From: an uncultured Paracoccaceae bacterium
GTDB lineage: Bacteria > Pseudomonadota > Alphaproteobacteria > Rhodobacterales > Rhodobacteraceae
Length of the DNA: 64,000 bases
Direction: 5' to 3'
Assembly (NCBI GenBank): GCA_947497065.1
Contig: CANMEQ010000003.1
Location: 1 to 64,000 of the forward strand
In this document: piece by piece, positions 1-9,651 of the stretch
Numbering within the stretch: the stretch's first letter is position 1
How the letters are laid out: each line of letters begins with the position of its first letter
Notes under the pieces: generated by a model
The model's database searches: none
What the model was told of the DNA's origin: nothing
The model's input: only the letters and a program-made list of their open reading frames with translations
Program-made: the position numbers and the translations under genes

Positions 1-3000
1 AGACCCAACAGCACCACCGCCCTCAACAACGCTCACAGCAGTCTCGTCAACCGCAACAGGACCATCATCCGTGAATGACAAACGAGTACCGATCGCTACA
101 GTTTCGGAAACCATATCACCGTCTTCATCGGTAACGGTTACACCAAGAGAAATGGTATCGGCCACCAACGACACGACGTCGAGTGAAGCGTCATCAGGAT
201 GGCTTAAAGGCCGCTCTTGATCGAGCGTCACCACACCCGTGAAGGGATCGACGCTGACTGTGAACGCAACCGGTCCATCCGCGGGGCCAACGCGCCCAAC
301 AACACTACCATTTTCGAGGTACAGATTAACAGCGACGCCTGTTTCAGAATCCGCAACTCCGCTCTCCACCCCATTTTGCGGGATCTGAAGATCGTACATG
401 ATATCATCGATACCATCCGCCCCGGGCTGCACATCGAAGAGCTCCGCAAAACTCTGCTCTGGATCTTGTCCCAAGGTTGCATCGGCTACGATCAGACCCA
501 CAGTCGGCACGTCTACCGGATCGATAACGGGCGTATCATCAGCAACTGCGACAACAAGACTTGTGATCCGTGTATCCCCGTCACCGTCGACAACACCGAT
601 CGAAATGGTTTCTTCCAGCAAGTCATTCCCGCTGGAATCGCTATGATTTTGAGTGTCATCACTCAGTTTGTAGGCATACGTAAGCTCCCCGGTAACCGGG
701 TCAAATCCAGTAACCGTAATTTCCCCATACACCGTCGGGATCGGATCGATAGGAGTCGTACCAACATTTTCCAGTTGTTCAGCAGTGACCGTCACACCTG
801 CTATCGTCAGCTCAGTAAGATCACCATCAGACGTACCGATATTAAGTGCAGCAACCACCTGGTCCGAACCAGACGCTGGATCAGAGCCATTTGGCAAACC
901 GGATTCACTAACGGCAATATGTTGAATATCGTTGAGCTGCTGATTTTCTGGAATCCCGCTAACAACATTCCGAGTATCAGTTGCTGTATTCCCAAATGGG
1001 TCAGTCGCTGTCGCAGAAATGGTGAGCTCAGACGTCGGCAGCGGTGTATCTGGTGTGTATGTCCAAGTGCCGTCTGGTCCAATAAGGAGCTCTACGTCGC
1101 CTACGCCATCAATAACCAGATTGACCGTCTCGCCTGCATTCCCCGTCCCAGTAATCGTTGGCACCGATCCATCAATCACTGTAATTGGATCAATCGAAAC
1201 AATTGTTTGAGTATCCTTAACGATCTCATCCGTAGGCATAGCAGTATTGCCATCCTCATCGGTAATCGTCACCTCTACGCTTAGAGGACCATCAAGCAAT
1301 CCGCTCACGTCAACTGGAACAGAGTAATTCCCGTCTTCATCAACCGTAATATCTTCGAGCGGAACAACTATTGTCGTCGTACCATCAGAAACGGTGAGGC
1401 CGGAAATAGTCGTGCCCTCGGAGGTTTGGCCGGAAATGACAGTATTCTCCAGATCATCCACTGAAGAAAGTATGTCGTCGCTACCATCTGGATCGGTTGG
1501 TGTGGCATTATCAGAAATGATCGCATCAACAACGTTTATGACCCATGTTCCGACCGAGGTTGCATTGTCCACACCTGACCCATCGTCCACGGTGTAGGGC
1601 ACGTTAACTGCGCCTGTAAAACCTGGTGCCGGTTCGAATGACAGAATTCCACTATCATCGATTGATACAGTTCCGCTTCCGTCGCTCAATGTAACAGGCA
1701 TGCCAACTGCAATCGGCTGACCATCGATTTCAGTGACCTTCAACTGAGATGCTTCACCTGCATCCACGTCAGTATCGTTCAACAAAACATCCAAGACGGC
1801 AGTATCACCAGACGCAATTAGCGATAAATCGTCTTGTGTCTCCGGCGCGTCATTGCTGCCGACAAGAGTTACTTGCACCGTTTCCGTAACGGATGCCCCG
1901 CTATCATCGGTCAACGTGACGACATATTCCTGCGTCAGAACTTCGCCTTCTGGCAAGGTGTCAAGAACGCTATCGTCAACCGTAAACGTCCAGTTTACCG
2001 TTCCGTCATCAGCTGTCTCAACAACGATATCACCAAGGTAGTTAGACGCACCCTCGATAGGTGCAACGGTGGCCTCGGCAATATCGCCATCAACATCTGA
2101 GTATTCAATTGCCCCGGTTGCGGACAAAATCGATGCGTTTTCAGCTGGATCAAGATCCTCAACCTCAGTGACAGTTCCAGTCAGCGTGGAGTTTTCACTG
2201 TCGATTACCGGTGCATCATTACTGCCAGTGATTGTGACTGTGAGAAGTTGCTCATCGTAACCGCCAGCATCGTCTGTGACGCGGACAAGGATTGTGTCCA
2301 CCAGCTGTTCACCTTCGCCAAGCGCCTGAACGACTTCCAGCGTGTTATCGAGCTGGTAAGTCCATTCTCCATCTTGGTTCAACCCAAAGTTGCCGTATTG
2401 CACCGCTGTGCTCTCGGCGATCGTCCAAACATGATTATCGCCGATATCGTCATCTGCAACTGTCAAAACTCCTGCAGCGTTTTGAATGCCATCTGCTTCA
2501 ACTTCACCAGTGTGAACGCCGCTTATATCCGGAACATCATTCGTACCGACAATTTCAATCGTAAGTGTTTCTGTGACAGTACCACCATTTCCGTCTGAAG
2601 CGGTTACAATATACTCCTGTGTCAGAACAGTCCCCTCGGTGAGGGAATCCAGCAGTGCGTCGTCTACTGAAAATGTCCAGCTCACAGACCCGTCTTCGGC
2701 AGTTTCAACGACAATATCGCCAATAAAATCGCCAGCATTCCCGACGGGCTCAACGCTTACATCGGCAGCATCACCATCACTGTCCACAAAGGCAATAACC
2801 CCTGCTGCAGTCAAGACAGACGCATTTTCAGCAGCATTACCATCAGTGACTTCTGTCACAGTCCCCGCAAGCGGTGCGCTAGCCGTGTCAATAACAGGCG
2901 CGTCGTTGCTGCCAGTAATTGTTACTGTTAGAAGTTGTTCATCATATGCCCCAGCGTCGTCAGTGACACGAACAACTATTGTATCGACAAGCTGTTCACC

Positions 3001-4065
3001 TTCGCTCAGCGACTGCACCTCTTGCAAAGTGCTATCAAGCTGATACGTCCAAGCGCCATCTTGGTTCAGGCCAAAGTTTCCGAATTGTACAGCTGTGCTT
3101 TCTGCAATCGTCCAAACATGGCTATCGCCAGTATCGTCGTCTGCAACCGTCAGCAGACCTGCCGCTGTAAGCACGCCATCTTCTTCAACCGCTCCTGAGT
3201 GAGAACCGCTAATGTCCGGAACATCATTTGTGCCGGTGACATTAATCGTCAATGTGGCGACGTCTGTGCTGCCATTACCATCGGAAACGGTGTACTCGAA
3301 TACTTCCGCTACAATTTCACCGTTTGCCAAAGCTTGAGTTGCAGGCAAAGTGTTGTCGAGCACGTAAATGTAGGTGCCGTCCTCATTGAGGGTCAGTTCA
3401 CCATAGGTCCCAACAATAGGTTCACCGACTTGGCCATCTGCCTCACCGATAGACACACCTTCGACAACCAACACATCTTCATTGCCAACAGCATCATTGC
3501 TCAGAACATTTCCTTGAGCAGTAGGTGCACCGTCAGTTGAAGTATTCCCCCCTTCTTCAACGCCAGCCTCAACAACCGAAACGACATCATCACTCGCCTC
3601 CGGAGCTTCGTTCCGCGTCTCAAACTCGCTCTCACTTGCGCCTGATCCGCCAGCAACAGCTGCAAGCAAACCTGCCCCCGCCAGTCCAGCAAGCAATGGC
3701 CCAAAACCAGAAAGACCAGCTGGAAGGGAACCAACTGGGGCAATTGCGGCTAAATCGTATTCAATCTCGGTGAACTGGAAACACCTCCAAGGCTCATCGA
3801 ATTGGCCCCACCAGACAACATCGTAGCTGTCTATTAGTACGATCTCGCTTCGACCGACTTCATCTCGTTCAAAAAAGTTATCAATGCGGACCTGACGACC
3901 GTCCTTTAAAAGCAAGACCAGATCGTTCCCGATCTTATCAAACCGCGCTATTTGTTCAGGGCCAAAACCAAGAGTTACGACACTTGGCTCTACCAAGGTA
4001 ATGAAGTCGCCGCTTTCGATTTGCGTCGTTGATCCATCGGACTTCAAAGTTATTGCGTCGATCAT
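1..4065 (-). CDS. Giant VCBS / T1SS-143 repeat adhesin, N-terminal part (runs off left edge)
   Basis: The minus frame is open from an ATG at 4065 (AAGGGG upstream as ribosome site) to base 1, giving 1355 codons with no stop. The protein begins with an acidic non-repeated domain of about 110 residues, then a hydrophobic Ala/Gly stretch (LLAGLAGAGLLAAVAGG), then tandem domains. VCBS repeats are recognisable by motifs such as YGELTLNEDGTYIYVLDN and FGLNQDGAWTYQLD; later come Ig-like repeats (GPDGTWTYTPDTPLP) and a T1SS-143-type repeat ending in FTDDGP near the edge. This is the architecture of BapA-like surface adhesins or biofilm proteins exported by type I secretion; the C-terminal secretion signal and any hemolysin-type calcium repeats would lie outside the window. 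There is no N-terminal signal peptide, as expected for type I export. The exporter genes are not in the window. Family assignment is firm; the ligand is unknown. Confidence 0.9.
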   Translation of the reverse strand, partial: MIDAITLKSDGSTTQIESGDFITLVEPSVVTLGFGPEQIARFDKIGNDLVLLLKDGRQVRIDNFFERDEVGRSEIVLIDSYDVVWWGQFDEPWRCFQFTEIEYDLAAIAPVGSLPAGLSGFGPLLAGLAGAGLLAAVAGGSGASESEFETRNEAPEASDDVVSVVEAGVEEGGNTSTDGAPTAQGNVLSNDAVGNEDVLVVEGVSIGEADGQVGEPIVGTYGELTLNEDGTYIYVLDNTLPATQALANGEIVAEVFEYTVSDGNGSTDVATLTINVTGTNDVPDISGSHSGAVEEDGVLTAAGLLTVADDDTGDSHVWTIAESTAVQFGNFGLNQDGAWTYQLDSTLQEVQSLSEGEQLVDTIVVRVTDDAGAYDEQLLTVTITGSNDAPVIDTASAPLAGTVTEVTDGNAAENASVLTAAGVIAFVDSDGDAADVSVEPVGNAGDFIGDIVVETAEDGSVSWTFSVDDALLDSLTEGTVLTQEYIVTASDGNGGTVTETLTIEIVGTNDVPDISGVHTGEVEADGIQNAAGVLTVADDDIGDNHVWTIAESTAVQYGNFGLNQDGEWTYQLDNTLEVVQALGEGEQLVDTILVRVTDDAGGYDEQLLTVTITGSNDAPVIDSENSTLTGTVTEVEDLDPAENASILSATGAIEYSDVDGDIAEATVAPIEGASNYLGDIVVETADDGTVNWTFTVDDSVLDTLPEGEVLTQEYVVTLTDDSGASVTETVQVTLVGSNDAPETQDDLSLIASGDTAVLDVLLNDTDVDAGEASQLKVTEIDGQPIAVGMPVTLSDGSGTVSIDDSGILSFEPAPGFTGAVNVPYTVDDGSGVDNATSVGTWVINVVDAIISDNATPTDPDGSDDILSSVDDLENTVISGQTSEGTTISGLTVSDGTTTIVVPLEDITVDEDGNYSVPVDVSGLLDGPLSVEVTITDEDGNTAMPTDEIVKDTQTIVSIDPITVIDGSVPTITGTGNAGETVNLVIDGVGDVELLIGPDGTWTYTPDTPLPTSELTISATATDPFGNTATDTRNVVSGIPENQQLNDIQHIAVSESGLPNGSDPASGSDQVVAALNIGTSDGDLTELTIAGVTVTAEQLENVGTTPIDPIPTVYGEITVTGFDPVTGELTYAYKLSDDTQNHSDSSGNDLLEETISIGVVDGDGDTRITSLVVAVADDTPVIDPVDVPTVGLIVADATLGQDPEQSFAELFDVQPGADGIDDIMYDLQIPQNGVESGVADSETGVAVNLYLENGSVVGRVGPADGPVAFTVSVDPFTGVVTLDQERPLSHPDDASLDVVSLVADTISLGVTVTDEDGDMVSETVAIGTRLSFTDDGPVAVDETAVSVVEGGGAVGS
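1855..3232 (-). repeat. Tandem 687-bp (229-residue) coding repeat in the adhesin gene
   Basis: Two successive units, about 1855-2545 and 2542-3232, align with a constant offset of 687 bases. For example, the CTGCCAG before the ITGSNDAP-type junction is at 2222 and 2909, and ATATTCCTG / ATACTCCTG at 1924 and 2611. Each unit encodes two VCBS-like domains. The copies are diverged at many third positions, so the duplication is not recent. The boundaries are approximate. Confidence 0.8.
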
Positions 4066-4777
4066 CTGGCTCTACCCCTTAAAAAATTCTCAACTAAACA
4101 CTAGCCGTGCCTCAGCACATTACAGGGGGAAAAACAGAACACAAACTTCATTCACGCCCATATATAGTATCCAACACCATTTCGATTGAGTATAACTGGA
4201 GCTAACCATATTGGAAGGGTTTGCTTTCAACCTCGCAATTGAGAATTGCGTACCCGGAGTAAATCAATGTCAAGCCCGATCGAGGGGATCGCCAAAGGTA
4301 ATAAACGCGCAACCAAAAAATTTGCTCTTCGGAAGACTACATTAGCCGCTTGCCGCTTCTCCCCTAAGGTCGCAATGATACGGATGTCTATACCCGCCTC
4401 GATAGATTGCCCCGACACACTTGGAGCCAAGGGTGCGGACCCGAAAATGCTAAAACCTCAACATCAGCTTCGAGGATTAACTCTATAGAATCTAGGCCGT
4501 AAGGTTACTCTAGGGCCAGTATCTGTACTGGAACCAGTGCAGAGTTATTGGCAATGCACCGATCAATCCAGAAAAACCGTAATTTGCAATAGCGATAAAA
4601 AACCCATTTTCTACCCGCTCGTCCGTTCAAAATGGGAGATCAGAAAATTCTTCACAACGAAAACAAAGTGTTGTCTATTCAACTCTGATAACCCGGAACC
4701 GGACTTTATCGCCCTCTAAAGTATTTAGACCCTTAATTCAGTTCGAATAGTGTTGGCACAGCATGCTAAGCCTTTGA
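4066..4777. other. Gene-poor region between the adhesin gene and panC
   Basis: About 710 bases without a convincing gene. Short open frames exist on both strands (plus 4246-4488 and 4537-4719; minus 4227-4430) but none has a good ribosome site, a recognisable product or the codon use of its neighbours. The part nearest the adhesin gene is AT-rich, with TATA-like elements on the minus strand (TATACT near 4190, TATATA near 4160) and is the likely adhesin promoter region. It also holds a 7-base-arm dyad at 4234-4250. The minus frame at 4227-4430 could be a decayed gene fragment, but I cannot name it. Confidence 0.5.
4234..4250. promoter_or_regulatory. Perfect dyad upstream of adhesin gene (possible operator)
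   Basis: CGCAATT-GAG-AATTGCG is a perfect inverted repeat with 7-base arms and a 3-base centre. It lies about 170 bases upstream of the adhesin start and just upstream of the TATA-like elements on that strand. The size fits a site for a dimeric repressor or activator. No regulator is identified, and the dyad could be chance. Confidence 0.3.
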
Positions 4778-5620
4778 TCAAACCGCGATATTATCGATCA
4801 GACGGACTCCTGCCAGCCAAGCGGCTGCGAAGAGGCGCGCGTTTGGTTTTGTTTGGTCCAGCATGGATAAATCAGCTCCGTCCCGAACTTCGAAATAATC
4901 GACCGAGTTGAACCCACCGGCCAACAAACGCGCCTCGGCTCGTGGCGCGAGGTCAGACATTCTTTGGCCTTCGCGGAGGGCAGAGGCGACGTCGTCCATT
5001 ACTTCTGCAAGCAGCGGCGCCTTGATCCGGCTGCGATCAGAAAGCAGCAAGTTCCGAGACGACATTGCCAAGCCATCTTCCTCGCGGATTGTGGGGCATC
5101 CGACGACCTCAATCGGGATATCCAGATCGGCCGCTAATCGGGTGACGACCTGTAATTGCTGATAGTCCTTTTCACCAAAGAACGCTTTATCCGCTTGTGT
5201 TTGCAGGAACAACTTTGTGACGATCGTGGCGACACCATCGAAATGACCGGGGCGCGCGGCGCCGCACAACATATTAGTCAGGCCTTCAACGGAGACATTC
5301 GTCGCAAATCCTGACGGGTACATTGTATCGCCGTCGGGCACGTAAATTGCGTCCACACCAATGGGTGCCAGTTTTAGCGCGTCTTCGTTTTCGGTGCGCG
5401 GATAGTTTTCCAGATCGTCAGGATTGTTGAACTGTTTGGGGTTCACAAAAATAGTGACAACAACACGATCGCACGCCTCGCGCGCGGCACGGGCAAGGGA
5501 TAGGTGCCCTTGGTGCAATGCGCCCATGGTTGGGACAACGCCGACAGTATCACCCGCCAGACGCCACGTGCGTGTAAGGTCGCGCAGCGCGTCAAGGCTG
5601 CGGACGATTGGCGCGGTCAT
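4778..5620 (-). CDS. panC: Pantoate-beta-alanine ligase
   Basis: This enzyme condenses pantoate with beta-alanine using ATP, giving pantothenate for coenzyme A synthesis in the cytoplasm. The 280-residue length is normal for the family. The nucleotide-site motif [10 protein letters not shown] is at residues 30-39, and the second nucleotidyltransferase motif region [11 protein letters not shown] and the [10 protein letters not shown]-like segment ([10 protein letters not shown]) follow. The start ATG overlaps the panB stop as ATGA, so the two genes are translationally coupled. Confident assignment. Confidence 0.97.
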   Translation of the reverse strand: MTAPIVRSLDALRDLTRTWRLAGDTVGVVPTMGALHQGHLSLARAAREACDRVVVTIFVNPKQFNNPDDLENYPRTENEDALKLAPIGVDAIYVPDGDTMYPSGFATNVSVEGLTNMLCGAARPGHFDGVATIVTKLFLQTQADKAFFGEKDYQQLQVVTRLAADLDIPIEVVGCPTIREEDGLAMSSRNLLLSDRSRIKAPLLAEVMDDVASALREGQRMSDLAPRAEARLLAGGFNSVDYFEVRDGADLSMLDQTKPNARLFAAAWLAGVRLIDNIAV

Positions 5621-6441
5621 TTAGGGGCCTCATCTGCGAAAACATGTTCTGCGGCTGGAAAGCTGCGTGCGCGAACCTCTGCGGCATAGGCCGCAATCGC
5701 TGCCTCGCCGTCGTCCGCCAGATGGGCGTATCGTTTTACGAATTTCGCTTTAAAGGCCGTGAATAACCCCAGCATATCATCCACCACCAAAATCTGACCA
5801 TCACAGCCAGCTGATGCGCCGATGCCGATGGTTGGAATATCAATTTGGGCCGTGATTTCATCCGCCAGGCCTTGCGGAACCTTTTCGAGGACAACTGCAA
5901 ATGCGCCAGCCTCGGCCACTGCTTTTGCATCCGCCAAAAGAGCGGCCCCTGCGTCACCGCGACCCTGCACTTTATAGCCCCCGAGCGTATTGATCGACTG
6001 GGGTGTCAGGCCAATATGGGCCATCACAGGCACACCACGCGCAACCAAAAAGCGGATCGTCTCAGCCATCTCGACGCCGCCCTCTAGTTTTACCGCGCCG
6101 GCATGTGTTTCTGCCATCAATTTGGCCCCGTTGCGGAAGGCCTGTTCGCGGCTCTCTTCATAGGAGCCGAACGGCATGTCGATCACCATCATCGCCGAAT
6201 GCAAACCCCGCGCGACCGCCTTGCCGTGCATGATCATCATATCCATGGTCACGCCCAACGTGGACGGAAGGCCATGCAAAACCATGCCAACGCTATCGCC
6301 CACCAAAACAAAATCGCAATGCTCATCCATCATTTGCGCCATGGGCGTGGTGTACGCCGTAAGGCTCACCAGCGGCGTGCCCCCTTTTGCTGCCCGAAGA
6401 TCATCGGGCATTGGGGCGCGTTTTTTGGCTGTAGCGCTCAT
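5617..6441 (-). CDS. panB: 3-methyl-2-oxobutanoate hydroxymethyltransferase
   Basis: PanB transfers a hydroxymethyl group from methylene-tetrahydrofolate to 2-oxoisovalerate, making ketopantoate, the first committed step to pantothenate. The protein has the TIM-barrel motifs [19 protein letters not shown] (metal and substrate binding) and [16 protein letters not shown] chose the ATG at 6441 (MSATAKK) because GAAAGGA lies 7 bases before it; an ATG-like extension to 6462 has no such site. The gene is first in a two-gene operon with panC. Its methylene-THF substrate links it to folD and fhs at the right end of the window. Confidence 0.97.
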   Translation of the reverse strand: MSATAKKRAPMPDDLRAAKGGTPLVSLTAYTTPMAQMMDEHCDFVLVGDSVGMVLHGLPSTLGVTMDMMIMHGKAVARGLHSAMMVIDMPFGSYEESREQAFRNGAKLMAETHAGAVKLEGGVEMAETIRFLVARGVPVMAHIGLTPQSINTLGGYKVQGRGDAGAALLADAKAVAEAGAFAVVLEKVPQGLADEITAQIDIPTIGIGASAGCDGQILVVDDMLGLFTAFKAKFVKRYAHLADDGEAAIAAYAAEVRARSFPAAEHVFADEAPK

Positions 6442-6533
6442 GATTGAGTCCTTTCGCAACATTCTTGCGCGCCCAATATCAGGGAGACCGCATCATATCC
6501 ATAGCAATCGCGTATTATGACGCGGCGGCCCGT

Positions 6534-7583
6534 TCACCCTACATCTGACGGCGCAATCGCCGTGGCTTTAAGAATGGCATAGATGTGGTCTCCGACAGCC
6601 AAATCCAGTGTTTTGGCGGACCGTTTCGTAACACGTGCCAACAGGTGGGTGCCGTTGGCCTGCAATCCAACAATCACACCCGGTCCGCGCCCTGTTTCCA
6701 TGGAAACGATCGACACAGCCAACACATTGAGGGCCGAAATCGCCTGCGGTGCGGTTCGTGACAAAATCACGTCTTGGGCCGGAATACGCACACGCACCGT
6801 GCCGCCAGCCCGGCCCAATCCAGCTCCGCCCGCAGAGGGCACCCAGATGGCCCCTGCCCCGGTCTCAATTTTGGTCAAACCGTCATCCGCATGCCCCACA
6901 ACGCGGCCCGTCAAAACGGCCCCCGCATCTTGGACACCGATGAAAGGTACCGCCGCAGGGTCGGACAGCACATTTTCTAGCGCGCCGGAGAGCACAACGG
7001 CCCCGCCATTCATCACCACAAGGTGACGGGCAAGGCGTGCAACTTCGCCCATGTCGTGGCTGACATACAGCATCGGTATCGCAGATTGATCCCGCAGGGT
7101 TTCGAGATACGGCAGCACTTCGGCTTTTCGCGGCGCATCAAGGGCCGACAAGGGCTCATCCAGCAGCAATAGGTCAGGCCCAGTCATCAAAGCACGGCCC
7201 AAGGCGACACGCTGGGCCTCGCCCCCTGATAGCGTTGCCGGATACCTCTCCAGCAGTGGTGCGAGCCCTAGAAGGGTGATGATCTGCTCTTCGTCGACCC
7301 GCCCCCCGTAGCGCAGGTTTTTCAAAACCGACATATGCGGAAAAAGACGGGCATTTTGGTAGACGTAGCCCAATTTACGTTTGTGAAGCGGCAACCTGGT
7401 CAGGTCGCGCCCGCCCAGCGAAACAGATGCAGCATCACAATTCAACAACCCCGCGACCGCGCGGATCACGCTGGTCTTGCCAGATCCTGACGGGCCGAAC
7501 AGGGCCGTAATTCCGGCGGGTGCCTCGAAACGCGCCGCCAAAGAGAAGGTATCAAACTGTTTGCGAACATCGACACGCAGCAT
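6534..7583 (-). CDS. modC: Molybdate ABC transporter ATP-binding protein
   Basis: ATPase subunit of the high-affinity molybdate importer. The Walker A motif GPSGSGKT is at residues 30-37, the ABC signature LSGGEAQR and the Walker B region LLLLDEPLSALD follow, and the last third is the TOBE/molybdopterin-binding-like domain (segment ISALNVLAVSIVSMETG onwards) typical of ModC. The 349-residue length fits. The start ATG overlaps the modB stop by one base or so. It is last in a modA-modB-modC operon. Confidence 0.95.
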   Translation of the reverse strand: MLRVDVRKQFDTFSLAARFEAPAGITALFGPSGSGKTSVIRAVAGLLNCDAASVSLGGRDLTRLPLHKRKLGYVYQNARLFPHMSVLKNLRYGGRVDEEQIITLLGLAPLLERYPATLSGGEAQRVALGRALMTGPDLLLLDEPLSALDAPRKAEVLPYLETLRDQSAIPMLYVSHDMGEVARLARHLVVMNGGAVVLSGALENVLSDPAAVPFIGVQDAGAVLTGRVVGHADDGLTKIETGAGAIWVPSAGGAGLGRAGGTVRVRIPAQDVILSRTAPQAISALNVLAVSIVSMETGRGPGVIVGLQANGTHLLARVTKRSAKTLDLAVGDHIYAILKATAIAPSDVG

Positions 7584-8278
7584 CAGCGCATCCTCCGCCG
7601 CGCTACGCGGGCTGCCAAAACTTCAGACAGAGCGATGGCGGCGGCAGCGATCACGATGGATACGACCGCCAACCGCAGTGCCAAAGGCTCGCCACCGGGG
7701 GTTTCGAGCAAGGAATTGATCGACAAAGCCAAGGTCTGCGTCTGCCCTGGGATGTTAGACACAAAGGTGATGGTGGCCCCAAACTCCCCCATGCCCTTGG
7801 CGAAGGCCAGCACAGCCCCCGCAACGAGGCCTGGCCAGATCAGCGGAATGGTAACCGTACACAAAACCCGCAGTTTCGATGCCCCCAAGGTGGCGGCGGC
7901 TTCTTCTAATCCGGGGTCAACCGCGTCCAGCGACAACCGGATCGCGCGCACCATCAGAGGAAAGCCCATAATCCCAGCCGCCAGCGCCGCGCCCGTCCAG
8001 CGAAATGCAAAGATCACCCCAAACAAATCTTCAAATAAGCCGCCAAGAGGGCCTGTGCGACCAAACCCCAAAAGCAGCAAATATCCGGTCACCACGGGCG
8101 GCATGACTAATGGCAAATGCACCAAAACATTCAAAGCTTGCCGCCCAAAGAAACGCCCCCGCGACAACGCATAGGCCACAGCAAACCCCACAGGCAGGCT
8201 AAACAGCGTCGCGCAAAATGCGACCTGCACAGACAGGCGCAGGGCCTGCCATTCCGCGGGGCCCAGAAGATCAGTCAT
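7583..8278 (-). CDS. modB: Molybdate ABC transporter permease
   Basis: Inner-membrane channel subunit of the molybdate importer, with five to six hydrophobic segments. The binding-protein-dependent transport motif is visible as EEAAATLGASKLRVLCTVTI, the EAA loop that docks onto ModC. I place the start at the ATG at 8278 (MTDLLGPAEW), which overlaps the end of modA by 8 bases (8271-8278), rather than at an upstream alternative codon that would put an unlikely Arg/Cys-rich tail first. About 231 residues, normal for ModB. Confidence 0.95.
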   Translation of the reverse strand: MTDLLGPAEWQALRLSVQVAFCATLFSLPVGFAVAYALSRGRFFGRQALNVLVHLPLVMPPVVTGYLLLLGFGRTGPLGGLFEDLFGVIFAFRWTGAALAAGIMGFPLMVRAIRLSLDAVDPGLEEAAATLGASKLRVLCTVTIPLIWPGLVAGAVLAFAKGMGEFGATITFVSNIPGQTQTLALSINSLLETPGGEPLALRLAVVSIVIAAAAIALSEVLAARVARRRMR

Positions 8279-9032
8279 GCATATCCGGCAGAGGCGTGAA
8301 ACCCCAATCGCTGAGAACGCTCTGCGCCGCATCTGACTTTAGAAACGTCATAAAATCCGCCCCCTGCGGTGTGATTTGAACAGCAACGTAGACGATTGGT
8401 GCATGACTGTCAGGGGCAAAGCTGAAGGCTTCGTTTAACTCTGGGAGAGCTTTGAGATCACTGGCGTATCCGATACCGAAGGGCGCCTCTCCCAGTTCGA
8501 CAAAACGCAATGCAGCCCGCACATTGGCCGCCTGAATAACCTGAGCAGACACACCATCCCAAACACTCGCGTGTTCCAAAGCCGCCTTTCCGTAGCGCCC
8601 AGCAGGTACCGCATCCACTTGCGCCATTGCCAAAACGCCCCCCTCAAGGGCGCGTTCCAAGTCGCGGATGTCATTCAATTTTGCATCGGAACGGGTCAAT
8701 AAAACCAACCGGTTTCCGGCGATCGGGGCGACCGCCAGAACATCGGCATTGTCACGCAACCAGTCCGCCCATTCCACATCCGCCAGCAACGCAACATCGG
8801 CGGGTGCGCCTTGCGCGATCTGACGCGCCACCGCCGACGATGCCGCAAACACGGAAACAGGCCGCGCCCCACCGTCTTCAACATATACCTCCGACAGGGC
8901 CAATGTCGCGTCACGCAGGCTGGCGGCTGAAAACACCGACAGGCCGTCCGCCTGTGCGCTGCTGGTCCAAAACAGCCCCAAAATCGCCCCGAAGATCAGG
9001 CTTTTGATCCTATGTAAGTCGTCGCTTTGCAA
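8271..9032 (-). CDS. modA: Molybdate ABC transporter substrate-binding protein
   Basis: Periplasmic molybdate/tungstate-binding protein. It has an N-terminal signal peptide (LIFGAILGLFWTSSAQA), then the ModA opening VFSAASLRDATLALSEVY, the GAPADVALLADVEW segment and FGIGYASDLKALPEL near the end. The only start available before the signal peptide appears to be TTG at 9032, and no strong ribosome site precedes it, so the exact start is uncertain. The promoter must lie in the 72 bases shared with the divergent Nudix gene; no clear ModE-type palindrome is seen there. Confidence 0.93.
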   Translation of the reverse strand: MQSDDLHRIKSLIFGAILGLFWTSSAQADGLSVFSAASLRDATLALSEVYVEDGGARPVSVFAASSAVARQIAQGAPADVALLADVEWADWLRDNADVLAVAPIAGNRLVLLTRSDAKLNDIRDLERALEGGVLAMAQVDAVPAGRYGKAALEHASVWDGVSAQVIQAANVRAALRFVELGEAPFGIGYASDLKALPELNEAFSFAPDSHAPIVYVAVQITPQGADFMTFLKSDAAQSVLSDWGFTPLPDMHD

Positions 9033-9104
9033 TATTCAGACCAATCAGGTAAATTGCGGAACTGAGTAGTAAGTGCAGTTTCACAAAAAAGAAGTCTGAG
9101 TAAA

Positions 9105-9572
9105 ATGGCAAACATGAATGGTTTGCAACAGAACCAAATCAAACTTGGCGATTCAGCCAAGACCGACCTGCGAACACAGTTTGCAGCGCTGTGTTATCGG
9201 ATTAAGGACGACAAAATTCAATTTTGCGTCATCACGTCTCGCCGCACGGGCCGTTGGATCATTCCTAAGGGCTGGCCGATGGATGGCGAAACCCCGATGG
9301 ATGCCGCCGCGACAGAAGCCTATGAAGAGGCCGGTTTGCGCGGCAAGATATCACCGCGCCCAGTTGGGGTTTACAGCTACTACAAAACACGCACGAACGA
9401 GGACGAGCTGCCCTGTATTGCGGTGGTCTACCCGTTGAAGGTCAAACGAGAACTGACAAAGTGGCCCGAGAAAAAGCAGCGTCAACGCAAATGGCTGTCG
9501 CGCAAAAAGGCCGCACAGATTGTGGATGAACCGGAACTGCGCGAAATTATTTTACAGTTCAAACCTGATTGA
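9105..9572 (+). CDS. Nudix hydrolase
   Basis: A 155-residue Nudix protein. The Nudix box runs from GWPMDGETPMDAAATEAYEE to AGL, with the Glu residues of the usual REXXEEXG core present except that Arg is replaced (TEAYEEAGL). Proteins of this small class in alphaproteobacteria resemble diphosphoinositol-polyphosphate-type hydrolases (the segment GRWIIPKGWP before the box is typical), but the substrate cannot be read from sequence. A second in-frame ATG at 9114 is possible. Divergent from modA. Confidence 0.88.
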   Translation: MANMNGLQQNQIKLGDSAKTDLRTQFAALCYRIKDDKIQFCVITSRRTGRWIIPKGWPMDGETPMDAAATEAYEEAGLRGKISPRPVGVYSYYKTRTNEDELPCIAVVYPLKVKRELTKWPEKKQRQRKWLSRKKAAQIVDEPELREIILQFKPD

Positions 9573-9651
9573 ACATAAGGTTGCGGTTTAACGGGCCCTT
9601 GCGGTGCCTGTGACTTGACCTAAATCCCGTTTATCAACGCAGGAGCCGACC

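Noticed and set aside
217-1284. 355-residue plus-strand open frame, and other plus frames between 217 and 3773
   Set aside because: They lie opposite the adhesin gene; the minus frame has clear VCBS/Ig domain sequence, while the plus translations are Asn/Arg/Cys-rich with no family likeness. They are antisense shadows of a repetitive gene.
4246-4488. 80-residue plus-strand and 67-residue minus-strand open frames
   Set aside because: No ribosome site, no recognisable product and mutually overlapping. A decayed fragment remains possible but is not supported.
4735-4760. GTTCGAAT resembling a tRNA T-loop, raising an attachment-site or tRNA remnant idea
   Set aside because: The flanks do not pair as a T-stem, and no anticodon or acceptor arm is found nearby.
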